Assembly (NCBI GenBank): GCA_021775495.1
Contig: JAJFHT010000388.1
Coordinates: 1 to 38,554, forward strand
Source: Hyphomicrobiales bacterium
Lineage (GTDB): Bacteria > Pseudomonadota > Alphaproteobacteria > Rhizobiales > Rhizobiaceae
DNA length: 38,554 nucleotides
Direction: 5' to 3'
Part shown: piece after piece, positions 26,013-36,306 of the stretch
Layout: each line of letters begins with the position of its first letter
How positions within the stretch are numbered: the stretch's first letter is position 1
Translations under genes and position numbers: made by a program
Notes under the pieces: model-generated
The model's database searches: none
What the model was told of the DNA's origin: nothing
The model's input: only the letters and a program-made list of their open reading frames with translations

Positions 26013-27260
26013 ATGTCCACATTGCGTCCATTGTTCCCGCTCCTGCTTGCCGCAGGCATACTGCTTGCCGGAAATGGTTTGCAGGGAACCCTGATTGCCG
26101 TTCGCGGGGCCGCGGAAGGATTTTCACCCGGATTTATCGGTTTTACCGGTTCGGCATATTTTGCTGGTTTCCTGCTCGGTTGCCTTTTCATTCCACGTAT
26201 TCTGCGTTCAGTCGGCCATATTCGCGCATTTGCCTCGCTTGCCGCCTTGGCGGCCGCGGGGTCACTTCTGCTGATCCTGTCTGTAGAACCGATTACCTGG
26301 TCGGTTGTCCGCTTCGCGATGGGTTTCTGCTTTTCAGGCCTGTTCACGACGGTCGAAAGCTGGATCAACTGGGGCGTATCGAACAAGGATCGTGGTCGCG
26401 TCTTGTCGCTCTACCGCCTGATCGACCTGGCCGCCGTCACCGGCGCGCAATATCTGATCCCGCTCTTCGGTGTCTCAGGTTTTGCCATATTCGCCGTCAT
26501 GGCGATCATGATCACGCTATCGCTGGTGCCGGTTTCACTCGCGGACCGATCAAATCCAAAACCACCTGCCGCTTTTCGGTTGGACATTGCCTCGGTATGG
26601 CGTTTGTCACCGCTGGCATGCATGGGTTGTATCTCGATCGGTTTGACCAACAGCGCCTTTCGGCTTGTCGGGCCAATCTACGCTCAGGAAATCGGATTAG
26701 CCATTTCGGATGTCGCCACTTTCATGAGCGCTGGGATTGTCGGTGGTGCTGTCCTGCAATACCCATTTGGGCTTCTTTCCGACCGCTATGATCGTCGGAC
26801 CATCCTGTTGATCGCGACAACTGGCGCAATGATCTCCGGCATCGCGATATCGGCTTTTGCCGGCACATCTTCATTGCTCAACTTCGCAGGAATATTTGCT
26901 TTCGGCGCATTCGCACTGCCGCTGTTTTCCCTCTCAGCTGCGCACGCAAACGATCACGCGGTCAAAGGCGAATTCGTACAGATTGCCGCAGGATTGATGT
27001 TCTTCTTTTCCACCGGCGCCATGATGGGTCCTTTGATTGCATCCTTTCTGATGGAACAATTCGGCCCGAGGTTTCTGTTTTCCTATACCAGTGCAGTCCA
27101 CGCTGCATTGATCATCATAACGGTGTATCGAATGCGCGCCCGCGCAGGCGTTCCCGCCGAAGAGCGGAAGGGATTTGCTCCGTTGTTGCGCACGTCACCG
27201 GCAATTTTCAGGATGGCACGGCGAGCGGAACGGGATGGCGGAGACGAGGAAAAACCGTGA
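26013..27260 (+). CDS. MFS transporter
   Basis: A 415-residue major facilitator protein with twelve predicted helices. The N half has the fold's loop 2-3 signature in divergent form (LGCLFIPRILRSVGHIRAF) and the C half repeats it as LLSDRYDRRTILL. The cytoplasmic tail is charged (RRAERDGGDEEKP). It resembles the YcaD-like/sugar-or-drug branch often annotated simply as MFS; no substrate can be inferred. I chose ATG 26013 (MSTLRPLFPLLLAAG), which follows GGAAACC, rather than an upstream start that would add a polar stretch. It is divergent from aspS across a gap holding two inverted repeats. A weak AGGCA/TGCCT hairpin (27287-27302) lies after its stop. Confidence 0.88.
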   Translation: MSTLRPLFPLLLAAGILLAGNGLQGTLIAVRGAAEGFSPGFIGFTGSAYFAGFLLGCLFIPRILRSVGHIRAFASLAALAAAGSLLLILSVEPITWSVVRFAMGFCFSGLFTTVESWINWGVSNKDRGRVLSLYRLIDLAAVTGAQYLIPLFGVSGFAIFAVMAIMITLSLVPVSLADRSNPKPPAAFRLDIASVWRLSPLACMGCISIGLTNSAFRLVGPIYAQEIGLAISDVATFMSAGIVGGAVLQYPFGLLSDRYDRRTILLIATTGAMISGIAISAFAGTSSLLNFAGIFAFGAFALPLFSLSAAHANDHAVKGEFVQIAAGLMFFFSTGAMMGPLIASFLMEQFGPRFLFSYTSAVHAALIIITVYRMRARAGVPAEERKGFAPLLRTSPAIFRMARRAERDGGDEEKP

Positions 27261-27424
27261 AGGTGGCCCTTTGTAGTGTTGAAATCAGGCATCGAAGTGC
27301 CTTCTAGCCCTTTTCCAACTCTCGATTTTGCGTTAGGCGCGGCATGTGGGGTGCGTCAGGTACGCATTTAATCGGGGTATGTTCAATCCAAAGGGCCTAT
27401 TCAGCCCTCGGTCTGGGAATTTCC

Positions 27425-28621
27425 ATGAAGCTGATAACGTCGACGAAAGATTTGAGAGAGGCAGTACAGCAGCTTTCAAAATCGGACTTTGTAACGGTCG
27501 ACACGGAGTTCATTCGGGAGACAACCTATTGGCCCGAACTCTGCCTGATCCAGATGGCTGTCCCGGAGTATTCAGCTCTTGTCGATCCACTGGCAGATGA
27601 CATCGATCTTGCTCCATTCTTCGAATTGATGGCGGACGAAAAGGTCACCAAGGTTTTTCATGCTGCCCGGCAGGATATCGAGATCGTGTTTCACCGCGGA
27701 GGTCTTATTCCAAATCCGGTATTCGATACACAGGTCGCAGCCATGGTCTGTGGTTTCGGCGACTCAATCTCCTATGAACAATTGGTTCAGCGTATTGCCG
27801 GTGCGCAAATTGACAAAAGCTCGCGCTTTACGGATTGGCGCCAACGCCCGTTGAGCGAAAAACAACTCACTTACGCGCTGGCAGACGTTACACATTTGGT
27901 GGATATCTATCAGAATCTGCGAGACCAGTTGCAACGGGAAAACCGCGAGCACTGGGTCAAGGAAGAAATGGATATCCTGACCGCCTGGAACACCTACGAC
28001 ATACAACCAGAGGATTCATGGCGACGCCTCAAACTCCGCGCCCGCAAGCCGATAGAACTGGCGGTCCTCCAGTCTGTCGCAGCGTGGCGCGAGATTACGG
28101 CACGGCAACGCAACGTTCCGCGGCGGCGGGTGCTGAAGGACGACGCAATCTATGAGATCGCGCAACAGCAGCCGCAAGATGCCAGCGCGCTTGCCAGATT
28201 GCGGACCATACCTAGGGGATGGGAGCGATCGTCTGCCGCGACCGCGCTCGCCGATGTGGTTGCCAAAACCATGACGATTCCCAAGGAGGAACTGCCGAGG
28301 CTTCCAAAATCCCAACGGATGCCGGAGGGCGCCGGAGCAGCCGCCGATTTGCTGAAGGTTCTGCTGAAACTGGTTGCCGACAATCAGGGCGTAGCCGCCA
28401 AAGTCCTGGCCAACAGCGATGATATCGAAAAGATTGCTGCAAAAGGCGGTGACGCCGATGTGGGTGCGCTAAGGGGATGGAGGCGAGAGGTCTTTGGTGA
28501 AAAAGCTTTGAAACTGGTACAGGGAGACCTTGCCCTGAAATTTGAAAACCGCAGGATCAGTGTTTTCGAAACTGATAATGGTGATCAGGCCGGTTCCCAA
28601 CAATCCAACCAGTTGGACTAA
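27425..28621 (+). CDS. rnd: Ribonuclease D
   Basis: RNase D is a 3'-to-5' exonuclease that trims tRNA and other small RNA precursors. The DEDDy active site is complete: Asp26 and Glu28 in FVTVDTEF, Asp84 in HAARQDIEIV, and Tyr150 and Asp154 in YALADVTHL. An HRDC domain follows (about 205-290), beginning LKLRARKPIELAVLQSVAAW. The 398-residue length is typical. I chose ATG 27425 (MKLITSTKDL), preceded by GGAA. A 164-base gap separates it from the MFS gene. Its stop codon overlaps the stop of the convergent ppx gene (bases CTAA at 28618-28621). Confidence 0.95.
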   Translation: MKLITSTKDLREAVQQLSKSDFVTVDTEFIRETTYWPELCLIQMAVPEYSALVDPLADDIDLAPFFELMADEKVTKVFHAARQDIEIVFHRGGLIPNPVFDTQVAAMVCGFGDSISYEQLVQRIAGAQIDKSSRFTDWRQRPLSEKQLTYALADVTHLVDIYQNLRDQLQRENREHWVKEEMDILTAWNTYDIQPEDSWRRLKLRARKPIELAVLQSVAAWREITARQRNVPRRRVLKDDAIYEIAQQQPQDASALARLRTIPRGWERSSAATALADVVAKTMTIPKEELPRLPKSQRMPEGAGAAADLLKVLLKLVADNQGVAAKVLANSDDIEKIAAKGGDADVGALRGWRREVFGEKALKLVQGDLALKFENRRISVFETDNGDQAGSQQSNQLD

Positions 28622-30135
28622 TTGCCAGACACCACAAGTTCGATTTCTCGTCCTGAAATCTTGGCCAGTTGCGAGACCCTGCCTCTCGGTCGCGCACCGT
28701 CCAGATGAGCCAGTTTGGCAGGCAGTACGAGTTGCAGCCTGCCATCGGCCTTTTCTTTCCACCCCAATTGCGGAACCACATCCGGCATCGATGCCGAAAA
28801 CAGGTAGGCAACACGCAGCAGCCCACCAAGAAGGCGGGCGCGCTTGATAAGCCTCGAGGACGCAAGCCTGCTGATTTCGGGCAACCGGGATTCGTCCGGT
28901 ACACCTTCATACCGAAACAGATTTGCCAGCGAAATATAGACACGGCCGGGATGATCCACTCCGATGAACGAGGCGTAGGCGATGATGCTGAGCGATTGTG
29001 AACCGCGGTATTCGGGATGCGCCCGCCAGCCGATGTCCGCCAGCAGACATGCCGCCCGCCGATAACGCGCCTCATTTTCGGTTTCCTCCATTCCGAAAGC
29101 GGCAAATGCCGTGCCGGTCCAGTCAGCGACCTCCCGCGCATGTGTCGGCGATCTTGATTGCAGCACAGCCAGTTCCTCGGATGCCGAGAGAAGCGGATCG
29201 ATGGACTGATCCTGAAAGCTGAGCAGCGAATACAAAAAACCCTCGCGTACACCGAGAGCTGAAACCACGATGCGGGAGGGCTTCATCGCGCTGAGGATTT
29301 CCCGCAACACGATCGCACCGTCCGGCAACAGTCCGCGGCGGTTTTTTGAAACCTGGTTTATACCCTTGATCTTGTCGATATCACCGTCGGCGACACGCTT
29401 CAGAAAGGAGGCGGATTCGGCGACATCCATCTCGTAGTGATGCATCACTGCCAGCGGATACCCGGTACTGTTCATGTGCAGGCGTGCCAGGTTCCTCCAG
29501 GTTCCACCAACGGCATAGAAAGTGCGCCCTTTGCCGTTTTTCAAAAGACCGGCACGGGAAATTTCGGATTTCGCAATTTCCCGCGCTTTCGCCGGTGACC
29601 CACGGGACATTTCGTGCAATCGCAGACCGCCCAATGGCAATGTGATGCCGGCGCCGATTTCCCTTCCATGCACATTGACCAGTTCGAGACTTCCGCCGCC
29701 GAGATCGCCGGCTATTCCATCTGCCGGGTGAAAGCCCGAGATCACGCCGAAAGCGGAATAATGGGCCTCCTCGCGGCCGGTCAGCACTTTGATCTCGACA
29801 CCAAGCAGTTCTTCTGCATGGGATATGAATTCCGGTCCGTTTTGTGCCTCACGCGCGGCTGCGGTCGCGATCACGTGAAGGGCGGTCGAACCGGCTTGTT
29901 CCGATAGCGCCCGGAATCTGCGCAACGCCGCCAGCGCACGTTCCGTTGCTTCCCGGTCAAGCTTGCCAGAGATTGCCAGTCCACGCCCCAGCCCGACAAG
30001 AAGCTTCTCATTAAACAGAACGGTTGGTGATCGTGAGATGCCCTCGTAGATGACCAGGCGGACAGAGTTGGATCCAATATCCACGACTGACACGGGCGCA
30101 CGATCCTGCAGCCGTCCCTGGGAAGCAGAAATCAT
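28618..30135 (-). CDS. ppx: Exopolyphosphatase, Ppx/GppA family
   Basis: Ppx/GppA enzymes remove phosphate from the end of polyphosphate chains and/or convert pppGpp to ppGpp. The ASKHA-fold phosphate loops are seen as [17 protein letters not shown] (16-32) and [13 protein letters not shown] near 145. A C-terminal HD-like helical domain extends to 505 residues, the long form found in alphaproteobacteria. The ATG overlaps the ppk stop (ATGA), and AGAGG lies inside the ppk end, so synthesis and degradation of polyphosphate are encoded as a coupled pair. Whether it acts mainly on polyphosphate or pppGpp cannot be told; the ppk linkage favours polyphosphate. Confidence 0.93.
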   Translation of the reverse strand: MISASQGRLQDRAPVSVVDIGSNSVRLVIYEGISRSPTVLFNEKLLVGLGRGLAISGKLDREATERALAALRRFRALSEQAGSTALHVIATAAAREAQNGPEFISHAEELLGVEIKVLTGREEAHYSAFGVISGFHPADGIAGDLGGGSLELVNVHGREIGAGITLPLGGLRLHEMSRGSPAKAREIAKSEISRAGLLKNGKGRTFYAVGGTWRNLARLHMNSTGYPLAVMHHYEMDVAESASFLKRVADGDIDKIKGINQVSKNRRGLLPDGAIVLREILSAMKPSRIVVSALGVREGFLYSLLSFQDQSIDPLLSASEELAVLQSRSPTHAREVADWTGTAFAAFGMEETENEARYRRAACLLADIGWRAHPEYRGSQSLSIIAYASFIGVDHPGRVYISLANLFRYEGVPDESRLPEISRLASSRLIKRARLLGGLLRVAYLFSASMPDVVPQLGWKEKADGRLQLVLPAKLAHLDGARPRGRVSQLAKISGREIELVVSGN

Positions 30136-32342
30136 GAAGCCTCTTCAGCGCGTTTTTTCGATTTTGCAGTCCGTCTGGTGATCCTCTTCGGTGCATGGGA
30201 CTTCAACGACTCCCCCCGGCCCGATAGGCTTGGATTGGTCATGAAATACTTCTGCGCATCAAAAGGTTCCTCACCGTTCTCCGGCTTGATCCGCCGCGAC
30301 GTTCCATCAGGCAATACTTCGAAACTCTGCTGGTTGTCCATGATGTTTGCCAACATGATCTGATCAAGAATCTGGTCATGCACAGTCGCGTTGGTAACGG
30401 GCACCATGTGCTCGACCCGGCGATCGAGATTGCGTGGCATCAGATCGGCTGAACCGAAATAAATGACAGCCTTGTCGGATGGCAGCCCGTGGCCACTGCC
30501 AAAACACAGGATGCGGCTGTGTTCGAGGAAACGGCCAACGATGGATTTGACCCGGATGTTTTCCGAAAGGCCGGGCACCTGCGGCCGCAAACAGCAGATA
30601 CCACGAATGATCAGGTCGATCCTCACTCCGGCCTGCCCTGCGTCGTAGAGCGCATCGATGATCGCTGGGTCGACGAGCGAATTCATCTTCATCCAGATCT
30701 GTGCCGGGCGGCCAGCCCTGGCATGTTCAACCTCGTCCGCAATATGCTGCAGGATGCAATTGCGCAAACCATGCGGCGACACCGAAATCAGCATTTCCTC
30801 CGCCGGCTCGGCGTAACCTGTAATGAAGTTGAAAATCTGGGCAACGTCACGGGCGATCTTCACACTTGAGGTGAAAAAGGACAGATCGGTATAGATACGC
30901 GCCGTAATCGGATGATAATTGCCGGTTCCAAGGTGCACGTAAGAGTGTAGTTTGCCCTCTTCCCGGCGCACGACAAGCGACATTTTCGCATGGGTTTTCA
31001 ACTCGATGAAGCCAAAAACAACCTGGACGCCGGCGCGTTCCAGATCCCGAGCCCAACGAATATTGGCCTCTTCGTCGAACCGTGCCTTCAATTCAACCAG
31101 CGCAGTGACCGATTTTCCAAGTTCGGCAGCGTCGATCAGAGCCCGGACAATTGGACTGTCGTTTGATGTCCGGTAGAGCGTTTGTTTAATGGCCACGACC
31201 TCCGGGTCGTTGGCCGCCTGACGCAGGAACTGCACGACGACATCAAATGATTCATACGGATGGTGGACGATGAAATCCTTCTCGCGGATCGCAGCAAAAC
31301 AGTCGCCGCCGTGTTCGCGGATGCGTTCGGGAAACCTTGGATTGTAGGGAACGAATTTCAAATCATCCCGAGGTGTATCAACGATCTCCGAAATCATGCT
31401 CAGCGCAAGCGGGCCTTTCAGTACGCTAATCCTGCTCTCGGGCACGTTCAGTTCGGTGGTAACAAACGTTCTGAGTTCCTGCGGCATCTCATGTTCAAGT
31501 TCAATGCGAATTACCGATCCGCGACGTCGCCGCTTCAGAGCCGATTCGAAAAGACGGACCAAGTCTTCCGCTTCCTCCTCCACCTCGATATCGCTGTCCC
31601 GGATGATCCGGAACGTACCGGATCCTTTTACGTCGTAACCCGGGAACAGCTTGCCGATGAAGACGCCGATGACGTCCTCCAATGTAATGAATCGGACGTG
31701 TTTCCGGCGATCGGGAAAGCGAACGAAACGCTTCAACGCGGTGGGCAGCCGCAAAAGCGCCGTCATCGGTTCCTTGTCCTGTCGGGGTTCGAGCTGCAGC
31801 GCGATGGAAAACCCGAGGTTCGGGATGAACGGAAAGGGATGTGCAGGATCAATCGAGAGCGGCGTCAGAACCGGATAGATGGCCTCCAGGAAATGGTCCT
31901 CAAGCCAGACCTTGTCCGAATCATCAAGCGTATCGGGACGGACAATTTCGATGGCCTGCTTCTTTAGTTCTGAAAGCAGATCGGACAGACGGCTCTGCTG
32001 ATCGTGCTGAAGCTTTCCGATTTCGACCAGAATCTGCTCCAATTGCTCCTGCGGCGTTCGCCCGTCGGCGCTTCGTGCGCCAATCCCCTCGCGCACCTGC
32101 CCGGCCAGACCGGCAACGCGAACCATGAAAAACTCATCGAGGTTTGCCGCCGAAATCGACAGGAAACGGACACGCTCCAGCAAGGGATGATTTTCGTTCT
32201 GCGATTCTCCAAGAACCCGTCGATTGAACTGGAGCCACGAGAACTCTCGGTTTACGAACCGGTCCGGGTTCTCGCCCTGCGTCCCGCCCTTCAGCGCGGG
32301 GACGTTCTTGAATTCAGTCTGTGTTGGCCTCAGTTCATTCAT
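30132..32342 (-). CDS. ppk: Polyphosphate kinase 1
   Basis: Ppk1 reversibly transfers the terminal phosphate of ATP onto polyphosphate. The 736-residue protein has the N-terminal domain ([17 protein letters not shown]), the head domain, and two phospholipase-D-like C-terminal domains. The autophosphorylated histidine lies in [19 protein letters not shown]. Residues beyond about 690 form a variable Lys/Arg-rich tail ([18 protein letters not shown]). Several starts are possible: I chose ATG 32342, with GGAGG eleven bases upstream; ATG at 32363 and GTG at 32393 would add 7 and 17 residues. It is divergent from the zf-CHCC gene across about 170 bases, in which I see no clear Pho box, and couples to ppx downstream. 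Confidence 0.95.
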   Translation of the reverse strand: MNELRPTQTEFKNVPALKGGTQGENPDRFVNREFSWLQFNRRVLGESQNENHPLLERVRFLSISAANLDEFFMVRVAGLAGQVREGIGARSADGRTPQEQLEQILVEIGKLQHDQQSRLSDLLSELKKQAIEIVRPDTLDDSDKVWLEDHFLEAIYPVLTPLSIDPAHPFPFIPNLGFSIALQLEPRQDKEPMTALLRLPTALKRFVRFPDRRKHVRFITLEDVIGVFIGKLFPGYDVKGSGTFRIIRDSDIEVEEEAEDLVRLFESALKRRRRGSVIRIELEHEMPQELRTFVTTELNVPESRISVLKGPLALSMISEIVDTPRDDLKFVPYNPRFPERIREHGGDCFAAIREKDFIVHHPYESFDVVVQFLRQAANDPEVVAIKQTLYRTSNDSPIVRALIDAAELGKSVTALVELKARFDEEANIRWARDLERAGVQVVFGFIELKTHAKMSLVVRREEGKLHSYVHLGTGNYHPITARIYTDLSFFTSSVKIARDVAQIFNFITGYAEPAEEMLISVSPHGLRNCILQHIADEVEHARAGRPAQIWMKMNSLVDPAIIDALYDAGQAGVRIDLIIRGICCLRPQVPGLSENIRVKSIVGRFLEHSRILCFGSGHGLPSDKAVIYFGSADLMPRNLDRRVEHMVPVTNATVHDQILDQIMLANIMDNQQSFEVLPDGTSRRIKPENGEEPFDAQKYFMTNPSLSGRGESLKSHAPKRITRRTAKSKKRAEEAS

Positions 32343-32511
32343 TTGCGTAAGTGCCTCCATCATTTGTTTGTAGCGCCTTGGTGCGCGCGCCACAAATCTG
32401 TTTCATGGCGGAAACATGCGACACAGTCGTGTCACCGTGCTTGCAAATATGGCCTTAATGTTACAAACGCTTTGATGAAGATGCCCTATGGGCCGGACCG
32501 AGGAGAATGAA

Positions 32512-32757
32512 ATGGCGGGTCATTCCATCCCCCACTTCCACAATGATGGCGGACACGCCACTGTTCGCATTGGTGTCAGGGAATTCATGTGCACGGGCGC
32601 CAATCCACCGCATGATCACCCGCACGTCTTTCTTGATATGGGGCATGAAGTTGAGAAGATCTGTCCCTATTGTTCGACGCTTTACCGATACGATCCTTCC
32701 CTGAGTTCGAATCAAACCATTCCGGAGGGATGTGCCGTGACAGGTCATGCGGCCTGA
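32512..32757 (+). CDS. zf-CHCC zinc-finger protein, NDUFS6-like
   Basis: An 81-residue protein with a complete zf-CHCC motif: Cys27, His36 in PPHDHPHVFLDMG, Cys51 and Cys54 in ICPYC. This family is the bacterial relative of mitochondrial complex I accessory subunit NDUFS6, which binds zinc and is found in alphaproteobacterial complex I such as that of Paracoccus. A strong AGGAG (32501-32505) lies six bases before the ATG, which decides the start over an in-frame codon eight residues earlier. The gene stands alone, far from any nuo genes in this window, and precedes a flavin monooxygenase by 29 bases. The role as a complex I subunit is inferred from homology. Confidence 0.9.
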   Translation: MAGHSIPHFHNDGGHATVRIGVREFMCTGANPPHDHPHVFLDMGHEVEKICPYCSTLYRYDPSLSSNQTIPEGCAVTGHAA

Positions 32758-32786
32758 TTTGAGTGACACGATCAGGCTGAGCTGAG

Positions 32787-34007
32787 ATGCCCGAGGGGGG
32801 TACCAGACGTATTATCGTTGCGGGAGCAGGTGTCGCCGGGCTGACTGCGGCATTGGCTTTTGCACGGCAGGGCTTTGCCGTTCAACTCATTGAGAGAATG
32901 GATCGTTTTGGCGAAGTCGGCGCCGGAATTCAGTTGTCACCCAATGCGACGCGGCTGCTCGACAGGCTGGGTGTTCTGAACTCCTTGCTCCCAGCGGCTG
33001 TGGTTCCGGATTCGATTTCGCTCCGGTCGGCCTATACCATGAAGCCGGTCGGACGTTTTCCGCTCGGCAAAGATGCCGTCGCCCGTTGGAACGCACCCTA
33101 TGTCGTGGCCCACCGGGCGGACCTGCAGAGTGCCTTGGTCGCTGCCGTCCGCCGCAATGTGGATATTCAACTGATGATGGGCGTCAGTGTCCGTGACGTG
33201 GCCTTCCATTCGGAAGGGGTTACGGTTTCAGTCGACATGCCGGGTGGTATCGAAGAAGTCAAAGGTCTGATGTTGATCGGTGCTGACGGTGTGTGGTCGA
33301 GATTGCGGAAAATCATGCCCGGTACACAACCGGAACGGTTTTCCGGATCGGTCGCGTGGCGAACGGCGGTTCGGGCCGAAACGTTGACCACCGGACCTTT
33401 TGCAGGGGTTTTTGACCGGGCTACCGTGACCGCATTTCTGGGCAAGCAGGCGCATCTGGTCTCCTATCCGGTGCGGTCCGGAGCAACGCTCAACCTGGTG
33501 GCCGTTACACAGGGATCCCAATTGGCCCAAAGTTGGGCCAACGAGGTCGACATCACACCATTGCAGACAGCGTTCGCCAATTGGGCTCCTCCCCTCGCGG
33601 CTTTGCCGCGGGAGGTCGGAAAATGGACTGCCTGGCCGCTTTTTACAGCAGATCCCAAGGGCAATTGGATTCACCCGCAGGGTCTGGCCCTGATCGGCGA
33701 TGCGGCGCACGCAATGACCCCCTATGCCGCACAGGGCGCCGCAATGGCAATCGAAGATGCGTTTTTGCTGGCCCGGCTTTGTTCCGAATTTCGTGGAGAT
33801 ATGCCGGCCGCCCTGCATCGCTATGAAACGTTGCGCCGCCCGCGCGTGCAGGATGTCATCACCCGCGGAACGTTCAACAAGTTCGTGTGGCACGCCTCCG
33901 GACCGATTGCCTGGGCGCGCGACCTGATCCTTCGATCCCGTTCCGAGGACGGTGTAGCATCTGATCTTGACTGGCTCTACGGATTTGACGCCGACGCCAT
34001 CGACTAA
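32787..34007 (+). CDS. FAD-dependent monooxygenase, salicylate-hydroxylase-like
   Basis: A 406-residue class A flavin monooxygenase of the para-hydroxybenzoate hydroxylase fold. The FAD ADP-binding motif is VAGAGVAGLTAALAFARQG (11-29), and the second FAD motif is LIGDAAHAMTPYAAQG. The middle DG segment (IGADGVWSRLR) is also present. Rhizobial relatives are annotated as salicylate hydroxylase, but no pathway genes accompany it, so the substrate is unknown; it could equally be a ubiquinone- or other aromatic-type hydroxylase. It lies 29 bases after the zf-CHCC gene and converges on aapP with 57 bases between stops. Confidence 0.88.
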   Translation: MPEGGTRRIIVAGAGVAGLTAALAFARQGFAVQLIERMDRFGEVGAGIQLSPNATRLLDRLGVLNSLLPAAVVPDSISLRSAYTMKPVGRFPLGKDAVARWNAPYVVAHRADLQSALVAAVRRNVDIQLMMGVSVRDVAFHSEGVTVSVDMPGGIEEVKGLMLIGADGVWSRLRKIMPGTQPERFSGSVAWRTAVRAETLTTGPFAGVFDRATVTAFLGKQAHLVSYPVRSGATLNLVAVTQGSQLAQSWANEVDITPLQTAFANWAPPLAALPREVGKWTAWPLFTADPKGNWIHPQGLALIGDAAHAMTPYAAQGAAMAIEDAFLLARLCSEFRGDMPAALHRYETLRRPRVQDVITRGTFNKFVWHASGPIAWARDLILRSRSEDGVASDLDWLYGFDADAID

Positions 34008-34064
34008 CGTGACGGTCCTCGGCCCCAATCCGTCAAACAACCGGCAGAATTTTCCGTCGTTTGC

Positions 34065-34865
34065 TCAGTGCAATATCTGAGACAGGAAGAGCTTGGTGCG
34101 CTCATGCTGCGGATTGTCGAAAAACTCGTCCGGAGCGTTCTGCTCGACGATCTGGCCCTGATCCATGAAGATCACCCGATTGGCCACCTGGCGGGCAAAA
34201 CCCATTTCATGAGTCACGCACAGCATCGTCATGCCTTCCTCGGCAAGACCGACCATCGTATCCAGCACCTCCTTGATCATCTCGGGATCAAGCGCAGATG
34301 TTGGTTCGTCAAACAGCATGATGCGGGGATTCATGCAGAGCGAACGGGCAATCGCGACGCGCTGTTGCTGGCCGCCTGAAAGCTGCCCGGGATATTTATT
34401 GGCCTGCTCCGGAATCTTGACCCGTTCCAGAAAGTGCATTGCGCTCTCTTCGGCTTCCGCTTTGGGCGTCTTGCGCACCCAGATCGGGGCCAATGTGCAG
34501 TTTTCCAGAATAGTCAGATGCGGGAACAGATTGAAGTGCTGAAACACCATGCCGACTTCGCGACGAACCTCATCGATCTTTTTCAGATCGTTGGTCAGCT
34601 CAATACCGTCGACGACGATTTTACCCTTCTGGTGTTCTTCCAGCCGGTTGATGCAGCGGATCATCGTGGACTTTCCCGACCCTGACGGCCCGGCAATAAC
34701 GATGCGCTCGCCACGCATGACTTTCAGATTGATGTCCTTGAGGACATGAAAATCGCCATACCACTTGTGCATGCCAACGATCTCCACCGCCACATCCGTA
34801 TCGGAGATATGCATTTTGGTGCGATCGGCTCTCAGTTCCTCGGCGGAAACAGCATTCTCTGTCAT
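34065..34865 (-). CDS. aapP: General L-amino acid ABC transporter, ATPase AapP
   Basis: The ATP-binding subunit of the broad-specificity L-amino acid importer known from Rhizobium leguminosarum. Walker A is GPSGSGKST, the Q-loop lies in [12 protein letters not shown], the ABC signature is LSGGQQQR, and Walker B is [12 protein letters not shown], followed by the H-loop CVTHEMGFA. The polar-amino-acid-type features and position after aapM support AapP. At 266 residues it carries a short N-terminal extension (about 25 residues) before [20 protein letters not shown] precedes the ATG at 34865; aapM ends 15 bases upstream. Confidence 0.95.
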   Translation of the reverse strand: MTENAVSAEELRADRTKMHISDTDVAVEIVGMHKWYGDFHVLKDINLKVMRGERIVIAGPSGSGKSTMIRCINRLEEHQKGKIVVDGIELTNDLKKIDEVRREVGMVFQHFNLFPHLTILENCTLAPIWVRKTPKAEAEESAMHFLERVKIPEQANKYPGQLSGGQQQRVAIARSLCMNPRIMLFDEPTSALDPEMIKEVLDTMVGLAEEGMTMLCVTHEMGFARQVANRVIFMDQGQIVEQNAPDEFFDNPQHERTKLFLSQILH

Positions 34866-34880
34866 CGGGAATCCCCTCGT

Positions 34881-36305
34881 TTAACTTTTGTGGCCGGTAT
34901 CAAGCCGGCGTTCCATGAAGATGGAGTACCGGGACATCGAAAAACAACAGACCCAATACACGAATGCAGCAAACAGATAGGCGGTCAACGATTGGCCGGC
35001 TGTCGACCATGTCGCGTCTGAAAAACTGAACTGAATCTGACCCAGGAAATCGAACAGACCGATAATCAACACCAGCGTCGTGTCCTTGAACAGGCCAATG
35101 AAGGTGTTGACGATGCCTGGAATGACCAGTTTCAGCGCCTGTGGCAGGATGATCATGCGCATCGACTGGCCATAGGACAGGCCAAGCGCGGAGGCACCTT
35201 CATATTGCCCCTTTGGGATCGCCTGTAATCCGCCACGTACGACCTCGGCCATGTAGGCGGCCGAGAACAGCGCAACTCCGATAAGCGCACGCAACAATTT
35301 GTCGAACGTCACGCCCTCGGGAAGGAACAGCGGCAAGACCACGGAGGACATGAACAGAACCGTGATCAGCGGAATTCCACGCCAGAACTCGATGAATATG
35401 ACCGACATCAATCTGACGATTGGCATGTTTGAGCGCCGCCCAAGGGCCAGCGCAATACCGATCGGCAAGGATGCGGCAATCCCGGTTACAGCGATAACCA
35501 GGGTGACAAGGAAGCCGCCCCAGCGGTCTGTTTCAATGTGTCTCAGACCGAAATCCACGGCAAAAAGCATCAGGATTATTGCGATCACGGCCATGATTCC
35601 CAGACCGATCCTCAGCCCGGGTATCGGATCACTCTGCGAACCACGCGCAACTAAAAAGACAATTGCCAGCACGGCTGCACAGACAAAGAGGTAGTCCACC
35701 CAGAACTTCGTGGTTCCCGGCTCCATCATACTGTCCGGCAGTAGGAACCCGTTCAAATCCAGGTTGCCGCCACTCAGAAGAATGAACGCAACCACCGGAA
35801 AAATGATCGAAACAAAAATGATGTTCAGCGGCTTATATGGTGCAGCGGGCATAAGCAGCGGAACGAGACTACCGAAAAACAGCAAACCGGTCAGGTTGAC
35901 CCGCCAATATTCATCAGATGGATAGCGACCATAAATGAACTGGCTACCATAGGCACCGACATAGGCCCAACATGCACCGAACCAGTCAGAATCGCGCACG
36001 CCCCCTTGTTCAATGGTGGCGCATACGGAACGGTCTTCGCCGGAAAAAATGGCGTTGACGAACGCGAAGTCGACCAACGGCGGCACCACCAGATAGACAA
36101 GGTAGAGCGCGAATACCGTCAGAATAGAGTTGATCCAGCTTGAAAAAAGGTTGGCGCGCATCCAGGCGGCAATCCCTTGAGACGCGTCCGGCGCCGGCAA
36201 ATCCGGATCCATATCACTGCGTACATAGGCGACGGCAGCTGCGCCGGTATCATTCTTGACGATCGCTGTTTTTGGTCGGCTTTTGGTGGTTGTTCTTTTT
36301 GCCAT
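34881..36305 (-). CDS. aapM: General L-amino acid ABC transporter, permease AapM (long form)
   Basis: One of two permeases of the Aap importer. The C-terminal HisM-type permease domain (about 262-465) has the EAA loop AIPKGQYEGASALGLS and ends SMRYS-like with YSIFMERRLDTGHKS, as in rhizobial AapM. The N-terminal half holds extra helices and the cysteine pair GEDRSVCATIE / GACWAYV. At 474 residues it is about 90 longer than the R. leguminosarum protein (near 384). The added part includes residues about 181-255, with extra hydrophobic segments between the N-terminal helices and the permease domain. Gap to aapQ is one base; aapP follows after 15 bases. Confidence 0.93.
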   Translation of the reverse strand: MAKRTTTKSRPKTAIVKNDTGAAAVAYVRSDMDPDLPAPDASQGIAAWMRANLFSSWINSILTVFALYLVYLVVPPLVDFAFVNAIFSGEDRSVCATIEQGGVRDSDWFGACWAYVGAYGSQFIYGRYPSDEYWRVNLTGLLFFGSLVPLLMPAAPYKPLNIIFVSIIFPVVAFILLSGGNLDLNGFLLPDSMMEPGTTKFWVDYLFVCAAVLAIVFLVARGSQSDPIPGLRIGLGIMAVIAIILMLFAVDFGLRHIETDRWGGFLVTLVIAVTGIAASLPIGIALALGRRSNMPIVRLMSVIFIEFWRGIPLITVLFMSSVVLPLFLPEGVTFDKLLRALIGVALFSAAYMAEVVRGGLQAIPKGQYEGASALGLSYGQSMRMIILPQALKLVIPGIVNTFIGLFKDTTLVLIIGLFDFLGQIQFSFSDATWSTAGQSLTAYLFAAFVYWVCCFSMSRYSIFMERRLDTGHKS

Positions 36306-36306
36306 C

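Noticed and set aside
32420..32433. Inverted repeat GACAC-AGTC-GTGTC upstream of ppk, considered as a Pho box
   Set aside because: Pho boxes are direct repeats of a CTGTCAT type; this is an inverted repeat without that form, so it was not annotated as a regulatory site.
33228..34040. Minus-strand open frame of 270 codons opposite the FAD monooxygenase
   Set aside because: It lies antisense to a complete flavoprotein with all cofactor motifs; its composition is that of a shadow frame.
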